DNA of 5,194 nucleotides from Candidatus Auribacterota bacterium (GTDB lineage: Bacteria; Auribacterota; UBA6266). Made by a program: the position numbers and the translations under genes. The stretch spans positions 1 through 5,194 of the forward strand of contig JAFGBE010000126.1 of the NCBI GenBank assembly GCA_016933315.1, in the 5' to 3' direction. Of this stretch, positions 1-5,194 are shown piece after piece. Under the pieces are notes generated by a model, which did no database searches, had not been told where the DNA came from, and was given only the letters and a program-made list of their open reading frames with translations. The first letter of the stretch is position 1; every line of letters begins with the position of its first letter.

Positions 1-72
1 GATATTCCGGTAAAGGGCATCGAGACAATCAAAGTTAAATCTATTCAGGATGTGATTGACAAGCTGTTTTAG
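1..72 (+). CDS. radA: C-terminal end of an upstream gene, probably RadA/Sms DNA repair protein (partial)
   Basis: This is an open frame from the left edge to a TAG stop at 70-72, giving the last 23 residues (DIPVKGIETIKVKSIQDVIDKLF). The KGIE-x-I-x-V motif followed by a short amphipathic helix resembles the end of RadA/Sms as I recall it (Bacillus RadA ends with a KGIEVIGV-type strand and then a helix). RadA is a RecA-like ATPase that helps branch migration during recombinational repair. The assignment also leans on context: radA commonly lies just upstream of yacL-ispD-ispF-cysE-cysS clusters. The Walker motifs, zinc finger and Lon-like domain would all lie outside the window, so nothing diagnostic is seen directly. 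A Lon-type protease C-terminus, which has a similar strand-helix ending, is the main alternative. It is followed after 18 bases by the TPR gene. Confidence 0.5.
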   Translation, partial: DIPVKGIETIKVKSIQDVIDKLF

Positions 73-76
73 AAAC

Positions 77-83
77 GGAGGGG
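77..83 (+). promoter_or_regulatory. Strong ribosome binding site for the TPR gene
   Basis: GGAGGGG lies 7 bases before the ATG at 91, in the 18-base gap after the upstream stop. It supports that ATG as the true start and shows that the organism uses Shine-Dalgarno initiation. The gap is too short to hold a separate promoter, so the TPR gene is probably cotranscribed with the upstream gene. Confidence 0.75.
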
Positions 84-90
84 TAAATAT

Positions 91-1293
91 ATGGCGTTCA
101 GGCATTTTATTTTTATCTTTTTTCCATTGATGATTTTTACTATATGTTTTGCGGCTTCGGCGGATGTAATCAGGGTTGAAGGGGGCGCTGTTTTAAAAGG
201 GGATATATCATATGCAGACAATGAGATGATCGAGATTAAAATGCCTTCGGGGGTTGTTGCCATAAAAAAGGATAAAATCATCTCGATTAAGCCTGCGGCG
301 CTTGAGGACATCGAGAGTCTTCTGACGGATGCCGAGGTTGAAACCCGGCCTGAAGTCGCGCTGGAAATGTGCGGAGAAGCCAGTAAAAAACTGGACGATT
401 TCAAAAGGACATATCCTGTTTATACTTCCGATATTACGAAATGGGTTGAAAAGCTGAACCTGAAAGGAAGGTCGATAATCGCCCAGATAAAAGAAAGGGT
501 TAAGAGTGAAAACCTTGTCTTGTACGAGGGGAAGTATGTAAGCAAGGACCTGAGGGATTTAATTGTCGGGGAGGAACAGGAGAGAGAACAAAAAAAGGAA
601 AGGAGGCAGTCTGCAATAGGTTATTTTGACGAGGCCAATACACTTGTTTCCCAGAAGAAGTACGACCAGGCTATCGAAAAATACAGGAAAGCGGTTGAAG
701 AGATGCCGGATGCGATAGGGCCCCATTACAACCTGGCGAAAATATATGACGTTAAACAGGATTACAGGAATGCCATCAAGGAGTATGAGAAAGTTGTGGA
801 GATAGAACCGAGCATACTTGATGCTTATGTGGCAATGGGCGAAATATACAGGAAGATGAATTATGTGGGCCAGGGCATAGAAGTTCTGAAAAAAGCCATT
901 GAAATCAACCCGAATCTCATTGAATCAAGGTATAACCTCGCCATGTTTTATTTTAATATCAAAGACTACAATAATGCGATTCTGCAGTGCCATGAGATTG
1001 TCGAGCAGGATCCTGGTTTTACCCCGGCAAGCATTTTGCTGGGCACGATATATTTTAACAAGAAGGCGTACGATAAGGCGGCGGAGGCTTACGAAATGGT
1101 TCTTCAGAAAGATCCCGACTCTGAAGAAGTCCATCATTTGCTCGGGACTCTTTACAGGGCTCAGAAGAAATATTCCGCAGCCATTAAAGAATACAAGAAA
1201 GTCCTTGATATCAATCCCAATAATAAAGAAGCGAAAGAGTCAATAGAGGAAATCAAGGTTCTGGAAAAAATCACCAATATTGCAGAGGATTAA
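91..1293 (+). CDS. Exported protein with an N-terminal beta-type domain and six tandem TPR repeats
   Basis: The 400-residue product begins with a signal peptide: R4/H5, a hydrophobic run at about 6-20, and a likely signal peptidase I site after ASA at 22-24. There is no proper lipobox at C19, so a lipoprotein is unlikely. Residues 25-68 form a small beta-rich, SH3/Sm-like unit of the kind 'VIRVEGGAVLKGDI...GVVAIKKDKIISI'. Residues 70-172 are mainly helical and charged and include an EGKYV motif at 146-150. Six TPR units of exactly 34 residues then follow without gaps (174-207, 208-241, 242-275, 276-309, 310-343, 344-377), each ending in a P-D/S/N/G-type turn. A capping helix at 378-400 completes the solenoid. 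TPR solenoids bind peptides and other proteins, so a periplasmic or envelope scaffold role is inferred. No catalytic motif is seen, and the partner and exact function are unknown. The gene is followed after 3 bases by the PIN-TRAM gene, which suggests co-expression. Confidence 0.88.
   Translation: MAFRHFIFIFFPLMIFTICFAASADVIRVEGGAVLKGDISYADNEMIEIKMPSGVVAIKKDKIISIKPAALEDIESLLTDAEVETRPEVALEMCGEASKKLDDFKRTYPVYTSDITKWVEKLNLKGRSIIAQIKERVKSENLVLYEGKYVSKDLRDLIVGEEQEREQKKERRQSAIGYFDEANTLVSQKKYDQAIEKYRKAVEEMPDAIGPHYNLAKIYDVKQDYRNAIKEYEKVVEIEPSILDAYVAMGEIYRKMNYVGQGIEVLKKAIEINPNLIESRYNLAMFYFNIKDYNNAILQCHEIVEQDPGFTPASILLGTIYFNKKAYDKAAEAYEMVLQKDPDSEEVHHLLGTLYRAQKKYSAAIKEYKKVLDINPNNKEAKESIEEIKVLEKITNIAED
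1284..1289 (+). promoter_or_regulatory. Ribosome binding site for the PIN-TRAM gene
   Basis: AGAGGA lies inside the last codons of the TPR gene, 7 bases before the ATG at 1297. Its position within the upstream coding sequence and the 3-base gap between genes fit an operon in which translation of the two genes is linked. Confidence 0.6.
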
Positions 1294-1296
1294 TTT

Positions 1297-2352
1297 ATGA
1301 CATTATGGATTATAAGAATCTGTTTTTGTGTTTTTTGCGCGGTTATAGGCTGGGATTTTATCCCGACGATATATACCGTTTCTCCCGTTGTCGGAGCGGC
1401 GGTCGGTTTTGGCGCAGGTGTTATTGTTATTAGCGTTGAATTGGGGCTGAAGCGGTTTTCCTTCAGAGGTGTTACTTCCGCGCTGATAGGGTTTGTCCTG
1501 GGGGCGGTGGTCGCGGATCTTATAATAAAGATTCTGTTTATCCCCTTCACCCCGCTGGAAGCTTACCAGAAAATTATCATAACAGCGATATTCTGCTATA
1601 TAGGCATGATGTTCGTTTACAGCGGGAGAGATGAATTGCACATGATAGTTCCCTATGTGCGTTTTACCAGGCAGTACAAGACAAGGCGGTTTGTTATTGT
1701 GGATACAAGCGTAATCATAGACGGCAGGGTGATAGATATCATTGAATCGGGGTTTATAGATGATGTACTTGTTATTCCCCGTTTTGTCCTCAGGGAACTG
1801 CAGTTGATAGCGGATTCCTCGGATGATTTGAAAAGGCAGAGAGGCAGAAGAGGCCTTGAGATGCTGAAAAAAATCCAGGATAATCCCAAGGTTGAAATAA
1901 AGATAGATGATTCTGATTTTTCCGATATACAGGAAGTCGACCACAAATTGATACGCCTTGCAAAGATCATGGATGCGAAAATACTGACAAACGATTATAA
2001 TCTGAATAAGATTGCCGAAATAGAAAAGGTGAATGTGCTGAACATCAATGACCTGGCTAATTCCCTGAAAACGGTGGTTTTCCCCGGAGAAACGCTTAAA
2101 GTCCACATAGTCCGCGAAGGCAAGGAGAAGAACCAGGGAATAGGTTATCTTGAAGACGGAACCATGGTCGTTGTAACTGACGGCAGGAAACTGATAGGCA
2201 AACGGGTTGAGGTTGAGGTTACAAGCATTCTCCAGACGACCGCGGGCAAGATGATATTTTCAGAGGCGAGGAAATCCAGGCAGAACCATCAGCAGAACCA
2301 CCAGCAAAACCATCAGCAGAACCATCAACAGTGGGAAAATCCCAGGTTATGA
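1297..2352 (+). CDS. yacL: Membrane-anchored PIN-TRAM domain protein, YacL family (putative ribonuclease)
   Basis: The 351-residue product has four hydrophobic segments at about 4-18, 29-47, 58-79 and 91-108. These are followed by a PIN nuclease domain at about 132-255 and a TRAM nucleic-acid-binding domain at about 258-322. The PIN domain carries the expected acidic residues: D136 in VDTSVIIDGR, E167 in LRELQLIADSSD, D215 in EVDHKL and D233 in TNDYNL, plus the family's basic KRQRGRRGLEML stretch at 179-190. Family knowledge suggests a Mg-dependent RNase held at the inner membrane, with TRAM contacting RNA; its physiological substrate is not well established. YacL orthologues typically sit just before ispD, as here. 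The C-terminus is odd: after the TRAM domain come four QNHQ repeats (329-344) and a short tail (QWENPRL), which looks like a lineage-specific extension. The TGA stop overlaps the ispD ATG (ATGA at 2349-2352). The PIN-TRAM call is firm; the symbol is by family and context. Confidence 0.92.
   Translation: MTLWIIRICFCVFCAVIGWDFIPTIYTVSPVVGAAVGFGAGVIVISVELGLKRFSFRGVTSALIGFVLGAVVADLIIKILFIPFTPLEAYQKIIITAIFCYIGMMFVYSGRDELHMIVPYVRFTRQYKTRRFVIVDTSVIIDGRVIDIIESGFIDDVLVIPRFVLRELQLIADSSDDLKRQRGRRGLEMLKKIQDNPKVEIKIDDSDFSDIQEVDHKLIRLAKIMDAKILTNDYNLNKIAEIEKVNVLNINDLANSLKTVVFPGETLKVHIVREGKEKNQGIGYLEDGTMVVVTDGRKLIGKRVEVEVTSILQTTAGKMIFSEARKSRQNHQQNHQQNHQQNHQQWENPRL
2281..2328 (+). repeat. Four tandem 12-bp repeats encoding (QNHQ)4
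   Basis: The units start at 2281, 2293, 2305 and 2317, with consensus cagaaccatcag. Unit 2 has CAC for CAT, unit 3 CAA for CAG in its first codon, and unit 4 CAA for CAG in its last codon. All three differences are transitions at third codon positions and leave the protein unchanged. The array lies in frame at the 3' end of the PIN-TRAM gene and ends 20 bases before the ispD ATG. Copy-number change by whole units would keep the frame. The RNA is A/C-rich and poor in G, so it should be largely unstructured. Confidence 0.95.
2332..2344 (+). other. Short inverted repeat just before the ispD start
   Basis: TGGGA, a 3-base AAA loop, and TCCCA make a perfect 5-bp stem that ends 4 bases before the ATG at 2349. 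It falls in the last codons of the PIN-TRAM gene and overlaps the only G-rich stretch (GTGGGA, 2331-2336) that could act as a Shine-Dalgarno site for ispD. It is small enough to have arisen by chance, and no function is shown. Confidence 0.4.
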
Positions 2353-3044
2353 ACACTGCAATTATCGCGGGAGGCGGAACAGGCAGGCGCTTCGGGGGAA
2401 GTGAGTGCAAGCAATTCGTTGATATAAACGGAAAACCTCTGATATATTATGCCATTTATCCGTTTCAGGAAAGCGCTCTCTTTGATGATATTATAGTTGT
2501 TTTGCCTGCCGGCCACACAGCTGCTTTTAAAAAAGATGTGTTGGATAAGTTCCGTTTTGATAAAGTCGGTAAAGTCATCACTGGCGGCAAAGACAGACAG
2601 GATTCCGTGTTTAATGCCTTAAACAGCGTTTCCGCCGGGACCGACCTTGTAGCGGTCCATGATGCGGCAAGGCCTTTTGTTACGGGTGCACTGATTGAAA
2701 AACTTGTTAAATCTATGGACGGCCATGACGGTGTAATACCGGGCGTTAAAATTCTGCAGACTGTGAAACAGATAGACAAGGCGTCTTATGTCGTAAAAAC
2801 ACTGGACAGGGATTTTATTGTTGAAATACAGACCCCCCAGGTGTTTAAATATCGGGTTTTAAAAGAGGCCTATGAGAATGTCATTAAAAAAAACATAAAA
2901 GTTACCGATGATTCGGCTGCGGTTGAGCTGGCGAAGGGAAAAGTGAAGATAATAGAAGGAGATCATATAAACAGGAAAATAACTTACAGGGAAGATCTGG
3001 ACTGGATGAAGGTTGCGGTAAGCGGAGGGGTTAAGCTCTTATGA
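2349..3044 (+). CDS. ispD: 2-C-methyl-D-erythritol 4-phosphate cytidylyltransferase (MEP pathway)
   Basis: IspD joins CTP and MEP to give CDP-ME plus pyrophosphate, the third step of non-mevalonate isoprenoid synthesis in the cytosol. From the ATG at 2349 it is 231 residues, the usual family size. The nucleotide-binding loop is at 5-23 (AIIAGGGTGRRFGG then ECKQF), with R14 and K21 matching catalytic R20 and K27 of E. coli. HDAARPF is at 104-110, with D105 matching the metal-binding D106. LDRDFIVEIQTPQVF (152-166) holds R154, which matches the substrate-contacting R157, and TDDSAAVE is at 186-193. NRKIT (208-212) holds K210, which matches K213. C20 replaces the common Pro before K21, and AGGG replaces AAG; neither removes a catalytic residue. 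A GTG at 2331 would add six residues, but family members start close to the first strand, so the ATG that overlaps the upstream stop (ATGA) is preferred. It also overlaps ispF by ATGA. Confidence 0.95.
   Translation: MNTAIIAGGGTGRRFGGSECKQFVDINGKPLIYYAIYPFQESALFDDIIVVLPAGHTAAFKKDVLDKFRFDKVGKVITGGKDRQDSVFNALNSVSAGTDLVAVHDAARPFVTGALIEKLVKSMDGHDGVIPGVKILQTVKQIDKASYVVKTLDRDFIVEIQTPQVFKYRVLKEAYENVIKKNIKVTDDSAAVELAKGKVKIIEGDHINRKITYREDLDWMKVAVSGGVKLL
3024..3030 (+). promoter_or_regulatory. Ribosome binding site for ispF inside the end of ispD
   Basis: GGAGGGG, identical to the site before the TPR gene, lies 10 bases before the ispF ATG at 3041. It fixes the ispF start even though that start overlaps the ispD stop, and it shows that ispF can be initiated directly and does not depend on reinitiation alone. 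Confidence 0.7.
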
Positions 3045-3532
3045 TAAAAGTCGGTATCGGACATGATGTTCATGCTTTTTCACGCGACAGAAAATTAGTG
3101 ATCGGCGGGGTGGATATCCCGTTTGAAATGGGTTTGTCGGGCCATTCCGATGCCGATGTGCTCACTCATGCGATTTGTGATGCCCTGCTGGGGGCCATGG
3201 GAGAAGGCGATATCGGTTTGAAATTTCCCGATAATGACCCGAAATATAAAAATATCCGCAGTCTGGAGCTGCTGGAGAATGTATGCAGAGAAGTTGACAG
3301 GAAAAATTATAAGATTTACAATGTTGATTCCATAGTGGTCGCCCAGGCCCCGAAAATCCAGCCTTTCGTCCCTGATATGAAAAAGACGCTGGCTGCCTGT
3401 CTTGGGATAGGCGAGAATTTCATAAATATCAAGGCGACGACCACGGAAGGGCTGGGATTCGCCGGCAGAAAAGAAGGCATTTCCGCGTTTGCAGTCGTGT
3501 TGATAATGGAAAAAGGTTTTGCAGGAAGGTAG
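3041..3532 (+). CDS. ispF: 2-C-methyl-D-erythritol 2,4-cyclodiphosphate synthase (MEP pathway)
   Basis: IspF converts CDP-ME 2-phosphate to the cyclic diphosphate MEcPP with release of CMP, the fifth MEP step; the family works as a homotrimer with active sites at subunit interfaces. The 163-residue product is close to the usual 155-160. The metal ligands are all present: D9 and H11 in GIGHDVHAF, and H43 in SGHSDADVLTHAICDALLGA (34-52). The FPDNDPKYK loop is at 62-70. The CMP-contacting signature ATTTEGLGFAGRKEG (132-146) includes T133/T134 and E136, which match residues used by the E. coli enzyme. A short tail after the last strand (about IMEKGFAGR) makes up the small excess in length. It is separate from ispD, unlike the IspDF fusions of some proteobacteria. 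It overlaps ispD by 4 bases, and cysE follows after 5. The intervening enzyme, IspE, is not in the window. Confidence 0.97.
   Translation: MIKVGIGHDVHAFSRDRKLVIGGVDIPFEMGLSGHSDADVLTHAICDALLGAMGEGDIGLKFPDNDPKYKNIRSLELLENVCREVDRKNYKIYNVDSIVVAQAPKIQPFVPDMKKTLAACLGIGENFINIKATTTEGLGFAGRKEGISAFAVVLIMEKGFAGR
3523..3529 (+). promoter_or_regulatory. Ribosome binding site for cysE
   Basis: AGGAAGG lies over the last codons of ispF, 8 bases before the ATG at 3538. It supports that ATG as the cysE start. Confidence 0.65.
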
Positions 3533-3537
3533 GTTTT

Positions 3538-4188
3538 ATGTTGAATATCATTAAGACAATTAAGGAGAGAGATCCCGCGGCAAGGAATATATTTGAGATA
3601 GTCCTTACTTATTCCGGTTTTCATGCCCTTGCTTTTTACAGGTTTGCGCATTTGCTGTATAAATTGAAGATTCCCATTATCCCGAGATTCATCTCCCAGT
3701 TTGCAAAGTTTATTACGGGCATTGAGATACATCCCGGAGCAGAAATCGCCCGGGGTTTCTTTATCGACCACGGAATGGGAGTTGTCATAGGAGAGACTAC
3801 GGTGATAGGCGAAAACTGCACCCTGTTTCAGGGAGTGACATTGGGCGGAACCGGGAAAGAAAGGGGAAAAAGGCATCCGACATTGGGCAGAAATGTTGTG
3901 ATAGGCGCCGGAGCGAAAGTCCTGGGCAATATAACTATCGGCGATAATTCTTATGTCGGGGCAAACGCCGTTGTTTTGAAGGATGTGCCACCCGACTCCA
4001 CCGTAGTCGGAATTCCGGGCACTGTCGTTAAAGAAAAAGGGAAAAGGGTGTCGGGCATTAATCTTGACCATATACATTTGCCGGATCCCATAGCCGAAAG
4101 GTTATCATTGCTGCAGAAAGAAATCGATCATATTGAAAGAGAGATAAAAGATTATCACAATTCTAAGATACGTGATGACAAGAAATAA
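3538..4188 (+). CDS. cysE: Serine O-acetyltransferase, short form
   Basis: CysE transfers an acetyl group from acetyl-CoA to L-serine, giving O-acetylserine for cysteine synthase. The 216-residue length matches the short Bacillus-type enzyme and is well under the ~273 residues of E. coli, whose longer N-terminal helical domain is missing. Residues 10-60 hold the trimmed helical part (RDPAARN, then FHALAFYRFAHLLYK). The left-handed beta-helix hexapeptide domain runs from about 62 to 165. H78 in IDHGMGVVIGET and H113 in GKRHPT match E. coli H158 and H193. E63 in EIHPGA stands where E. coli has D143, as is usual in this short form. GVTLGGTGKE (99-108) is the conserved cofactor/substrate loop, and GIPG is at 158-161. 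The C-terminal tail (178-216) is a charged helix, unlike the E. coli feedback tail, so cysteine inhibition is uncertain. The stop overlaps the cysS start (TAATG). Confidence 0.96.
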   Translation: MLNIIKTIKERDPAARNIFEIVLTYSGFHALAFYRFAHLLYKLKIPIIPRFISQFAKFITGIEIHPGAEIARGFFIDHGMGVVIGETTVIGENCTLFQGVTLGGTGKERGKRHPTLGRNVVIGAGAKVLGNITIGDNSYVGANAVVLKDVPPDSTVVGIPGTVVKEKGKRVSGINLDHIHLPDPIAERLSLLQKEIDHIEREIKDYHNSKIRDDKK

Positions 4189-5194
4189 TGAATATTTTAT
4201 TATATAATACTTTAAGCAAGTCAAAAACTGCGTTCAAGCCCATCAGGGATACCGAAGTCGGTATTTATGCCTGTGGCCCCACTGTATATAATTTTGCGCA
4301 CATAGGGAATCTCAGGACTTATATTTTTGAAGACCTGCTTAAAAGAGTGTTCTTATACAATGGGTATAAAGTGAAGCATGTGATGAATATTACCGATGTA
4401 GGGCATCTGACTTCAGACGCCGATGAAGGAGAAGATAAGATGCTGCTCGGAGCGGAAAGAGAAGGCAAGAGCGTCTGGGACATAGCGAAATTTTATGAAA
4501 AAGCGTTTTTTAAAGACACGGAAAAACTTAATATTATAGGTCCGGATATCAGGTGCAGGGCGACGGAGCATATTCAGGATATGGTAAACCTTATCGGAAG
4601 AATAGAGGCAAACGGGTTTACGTATGTTTCCGGGGGCAACCTGTATTTTGACATTGAAAAGTTTGCGGATTACGGGAAATTATCCGGATTATCTTTACAG
4701 GATCTCAGGGCCGGAGCGCGGATCGAGGTGGATGCGAACAAAAAAAATCCGCATGATTTTGTGCTGTGGTTCACGAAATCGAAACACGGCAACCAGGATA
4801 TGCAGTGGGAGAGCCCCTGGGGCAGGGGTTTCCCGGGCTGGCATATAGAGTGTTCGGCGATGAGCATGAAATATCTCGGCGAACATATCGATATCCACTG
4901 CGGAGGCATAGACCATATAAATGTCCACCATACAAACGAAATCGCGCAAAGCGAGGCGGCGACCGGGAAAAAGTGGGTTGATTTCTGGCTGCACGGCGAG
5001 TTTCTTATTATGGACAAGGGAAAAATGTCTAAATCCGCCGGGGAGTTTACAACGCTGAATACTCTGACGGATAAGGGATTCGATCCGCTCGATTTCAGGT
5101 ATTTATGCCTGGGCGCCCATTACAGGACGCAGCTGGCTTTCAGTTACGAGGCTCTCGAAAGCGCCAGAAACGGGTTGAAAAATTTAAGGAGAAA
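4188..5194 (+). CDS. cysS: Cysteinyl-tRNA synthetase, N-terminal ~335 residues (partial, runs off right edge)
   Basis: CysRS is a class I synthetase that activates cysteine with ATP and loads it onto tRNA-Cys. The frame stays open from ATG 4188 to the edge: 335 codons plus 2 bases, about 70% of a normal ~460-490-residue enzyme. The first residues (MNILLYNTLSKSK) match the family N-terminus, and an in-frame TGA at 4173-4175 leaves this ATG as the only sensible start. YACGPTVYNFAHIGNLRTY is at 27-45, with Zn ligand C29 and the HIGH-type box HIGN at 38-41. The other expected Zn ligands are C222 (GWHIECSAM), H247 and E251 (VHHTNEIAQSEA). KMSKS is at 279-283. Unlike E. coli, it has GHLTSDADEGEDKM (72-85) after NITDV and HCGGIDHINVHHTNE where E. 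coli has HGGGSDLMFPHHENE. These mark a known alternative CysRS type. There is no strong Shine-Dalgarno site; the TAATG overlap suggests coupling to cysE. The tRNA-binding C-terminal part is not in the window. Confidence 0.96.
   Translation, partial: MNILLYNTLSKSKTAFKPIRDTEVGIYACGPTVYNFAHIGNLRTYIFEDLLKRVFLYNGYKVKHVMNITDVGHLTSDADEGEDKMLLGAEREGKSVWDIAKFYEKAFFKDTEKLNIIGPDIRCRATEHIQDMVNLIGRIEANGFTYVSGGNLYFDIEKFADYGKLSGLSLQDLRAGARIEVDANKKNPHDFVLWFTKSKHGNQDMQWESPWGRGFPGWHIECSAMSMKYLGEHIDIHCGGIDHINVHHTNEIAQSEAATGKKWVDFWLHGEFLIMDKGKMSKSAGEFTTLNTLTDKGFDPLDFRYLCLGAHYRTQLAFSYEALESARNGLKNLRR

Noticed and set aside
73..90. A promoter between the upstream gene and the TPR gene
   Set aside because: The 18-base gap is taken up by the ribosome binding site and spacer; no -10/-35 pair fits.
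145..147. Cys19 of the TPR protein as a lipoprotein attachment site
   Set aside because: The preceding residues (FTI) do not fit the lipobox pattern, while ASA at 22-24 gives a good ordinary signal peptidase site.
899..1246. A 115-codon + strand frame inside the TPR gene
   Set aside because: It overlaps exact TPR units in another frame and its translation is a repetitive Arg/Ser/Ile-rich product typical of a frame-shifted TPR sequence.
1303..2106. A 267-codon open frame on the - strand opposite the PIN-TRAM gene
   Set aside because: It is fully antisense to a gene with clear conserved domains, its translation is rich in scattered His/Tyr/Asn with no recognisable domain, and it has no convincing start context. 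It is a shadow of the coding strand.
2331..2348. GTG at 2331 as an alternative ispD start adding six residues
   Set aside because: The ATG at 2349 places the first beta strand (AIIAGGG) right at the N-terminus as in the family, and forms the ATGA overlap also seen at ispD/ispF. The GTG has no better ribosome binding site.
3316..4077. A 253-codon open frame on the - strand across the ispF/cysE junction
   Set aside because: It lies opposite two well-conserved enzymes and crosses their boundary, with no recognised motif. Its length is explained by low stop frequency in that antisense frame.
4740..4747. Run of eight A in cysS (and another at 2886-2893 in ispD) as a programmed frameshift site
   Set aside because: Both genes continue in frame with conserved family residues on each side, and no downstream stimulatory structure or alternative product is evident.

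Overview
The window is a tightly packed, single-direction (+) block of bacterial housekeeping genes. Seven reading frames are seen, two of them cut by the window edges. In order they are: the last 24 codons of a gene that resembles the C-terminus of the DNA-repair protein RadA; an exported protein with six TPR repeats; a membrane-anchored PIN-TRAM protein of the YacL family; ispD and ispF of the MEP isoprenoid pathway; cysE (serine acetyltransferase); and the first ~335 codons of cysS (cysteinyl-tRNA synthetase), which runs off the right edge. No RNA gene, mobile element, CRISPR array, promoter or terminator is visible. The largest gap between genes is 18 bases, and three junctions are stop/start overlaps (ATGA, ATGA, TAATG), so this looks like the interior of one operon.

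The gene order matches the conserved radA - (disA) - yacL - ispD - ispF - (gltX) - cysE - cysS neighbourhood known from Bacillus and relatives. Here a TPR gene takes the place of disA, and gltX is absent between ispF and cysE. The organism is bacterial, uses the standard code (TGA is a stop at two junctions) and reads from strong Shine-Dalgarno sites (GGAGGGG occurs twice). Base composition is moderate, and Arg codons are mostly AGG/AGA. The signal-peptide TPR protein with a small beta-type N-terminal domain, together with a CysRS of the type seen in many uncultured lineages, suggests a little-studied, probably anaerobic phylum (Omnitrophota-like or another deep bacterial group). That assignment is inference, and the sequence alone does not settle it.

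Functionally, two metabolic pairs sit side by side. IspD and IspF are the third and fifth enzymes of the MEP route (IspE, the fourth, is not here). CysE makes O-acetylserine for cysteine synthesis, and CysS charges the cysteine onto its tRNA. The PIN-TRAM and TPR proteins are the poorly understood members. The most unusual items are a 4 x 12-bp in-frame repeat encoding (QNHQ)4 at the end of the PIN-TRAM gene, right before the weakly supported ispD start; the TPR gene in the disA position; and the CysRS subtype. I see no evidence of a wholly new system; this is mostly an ordinary core-genome region with a few local oddities.
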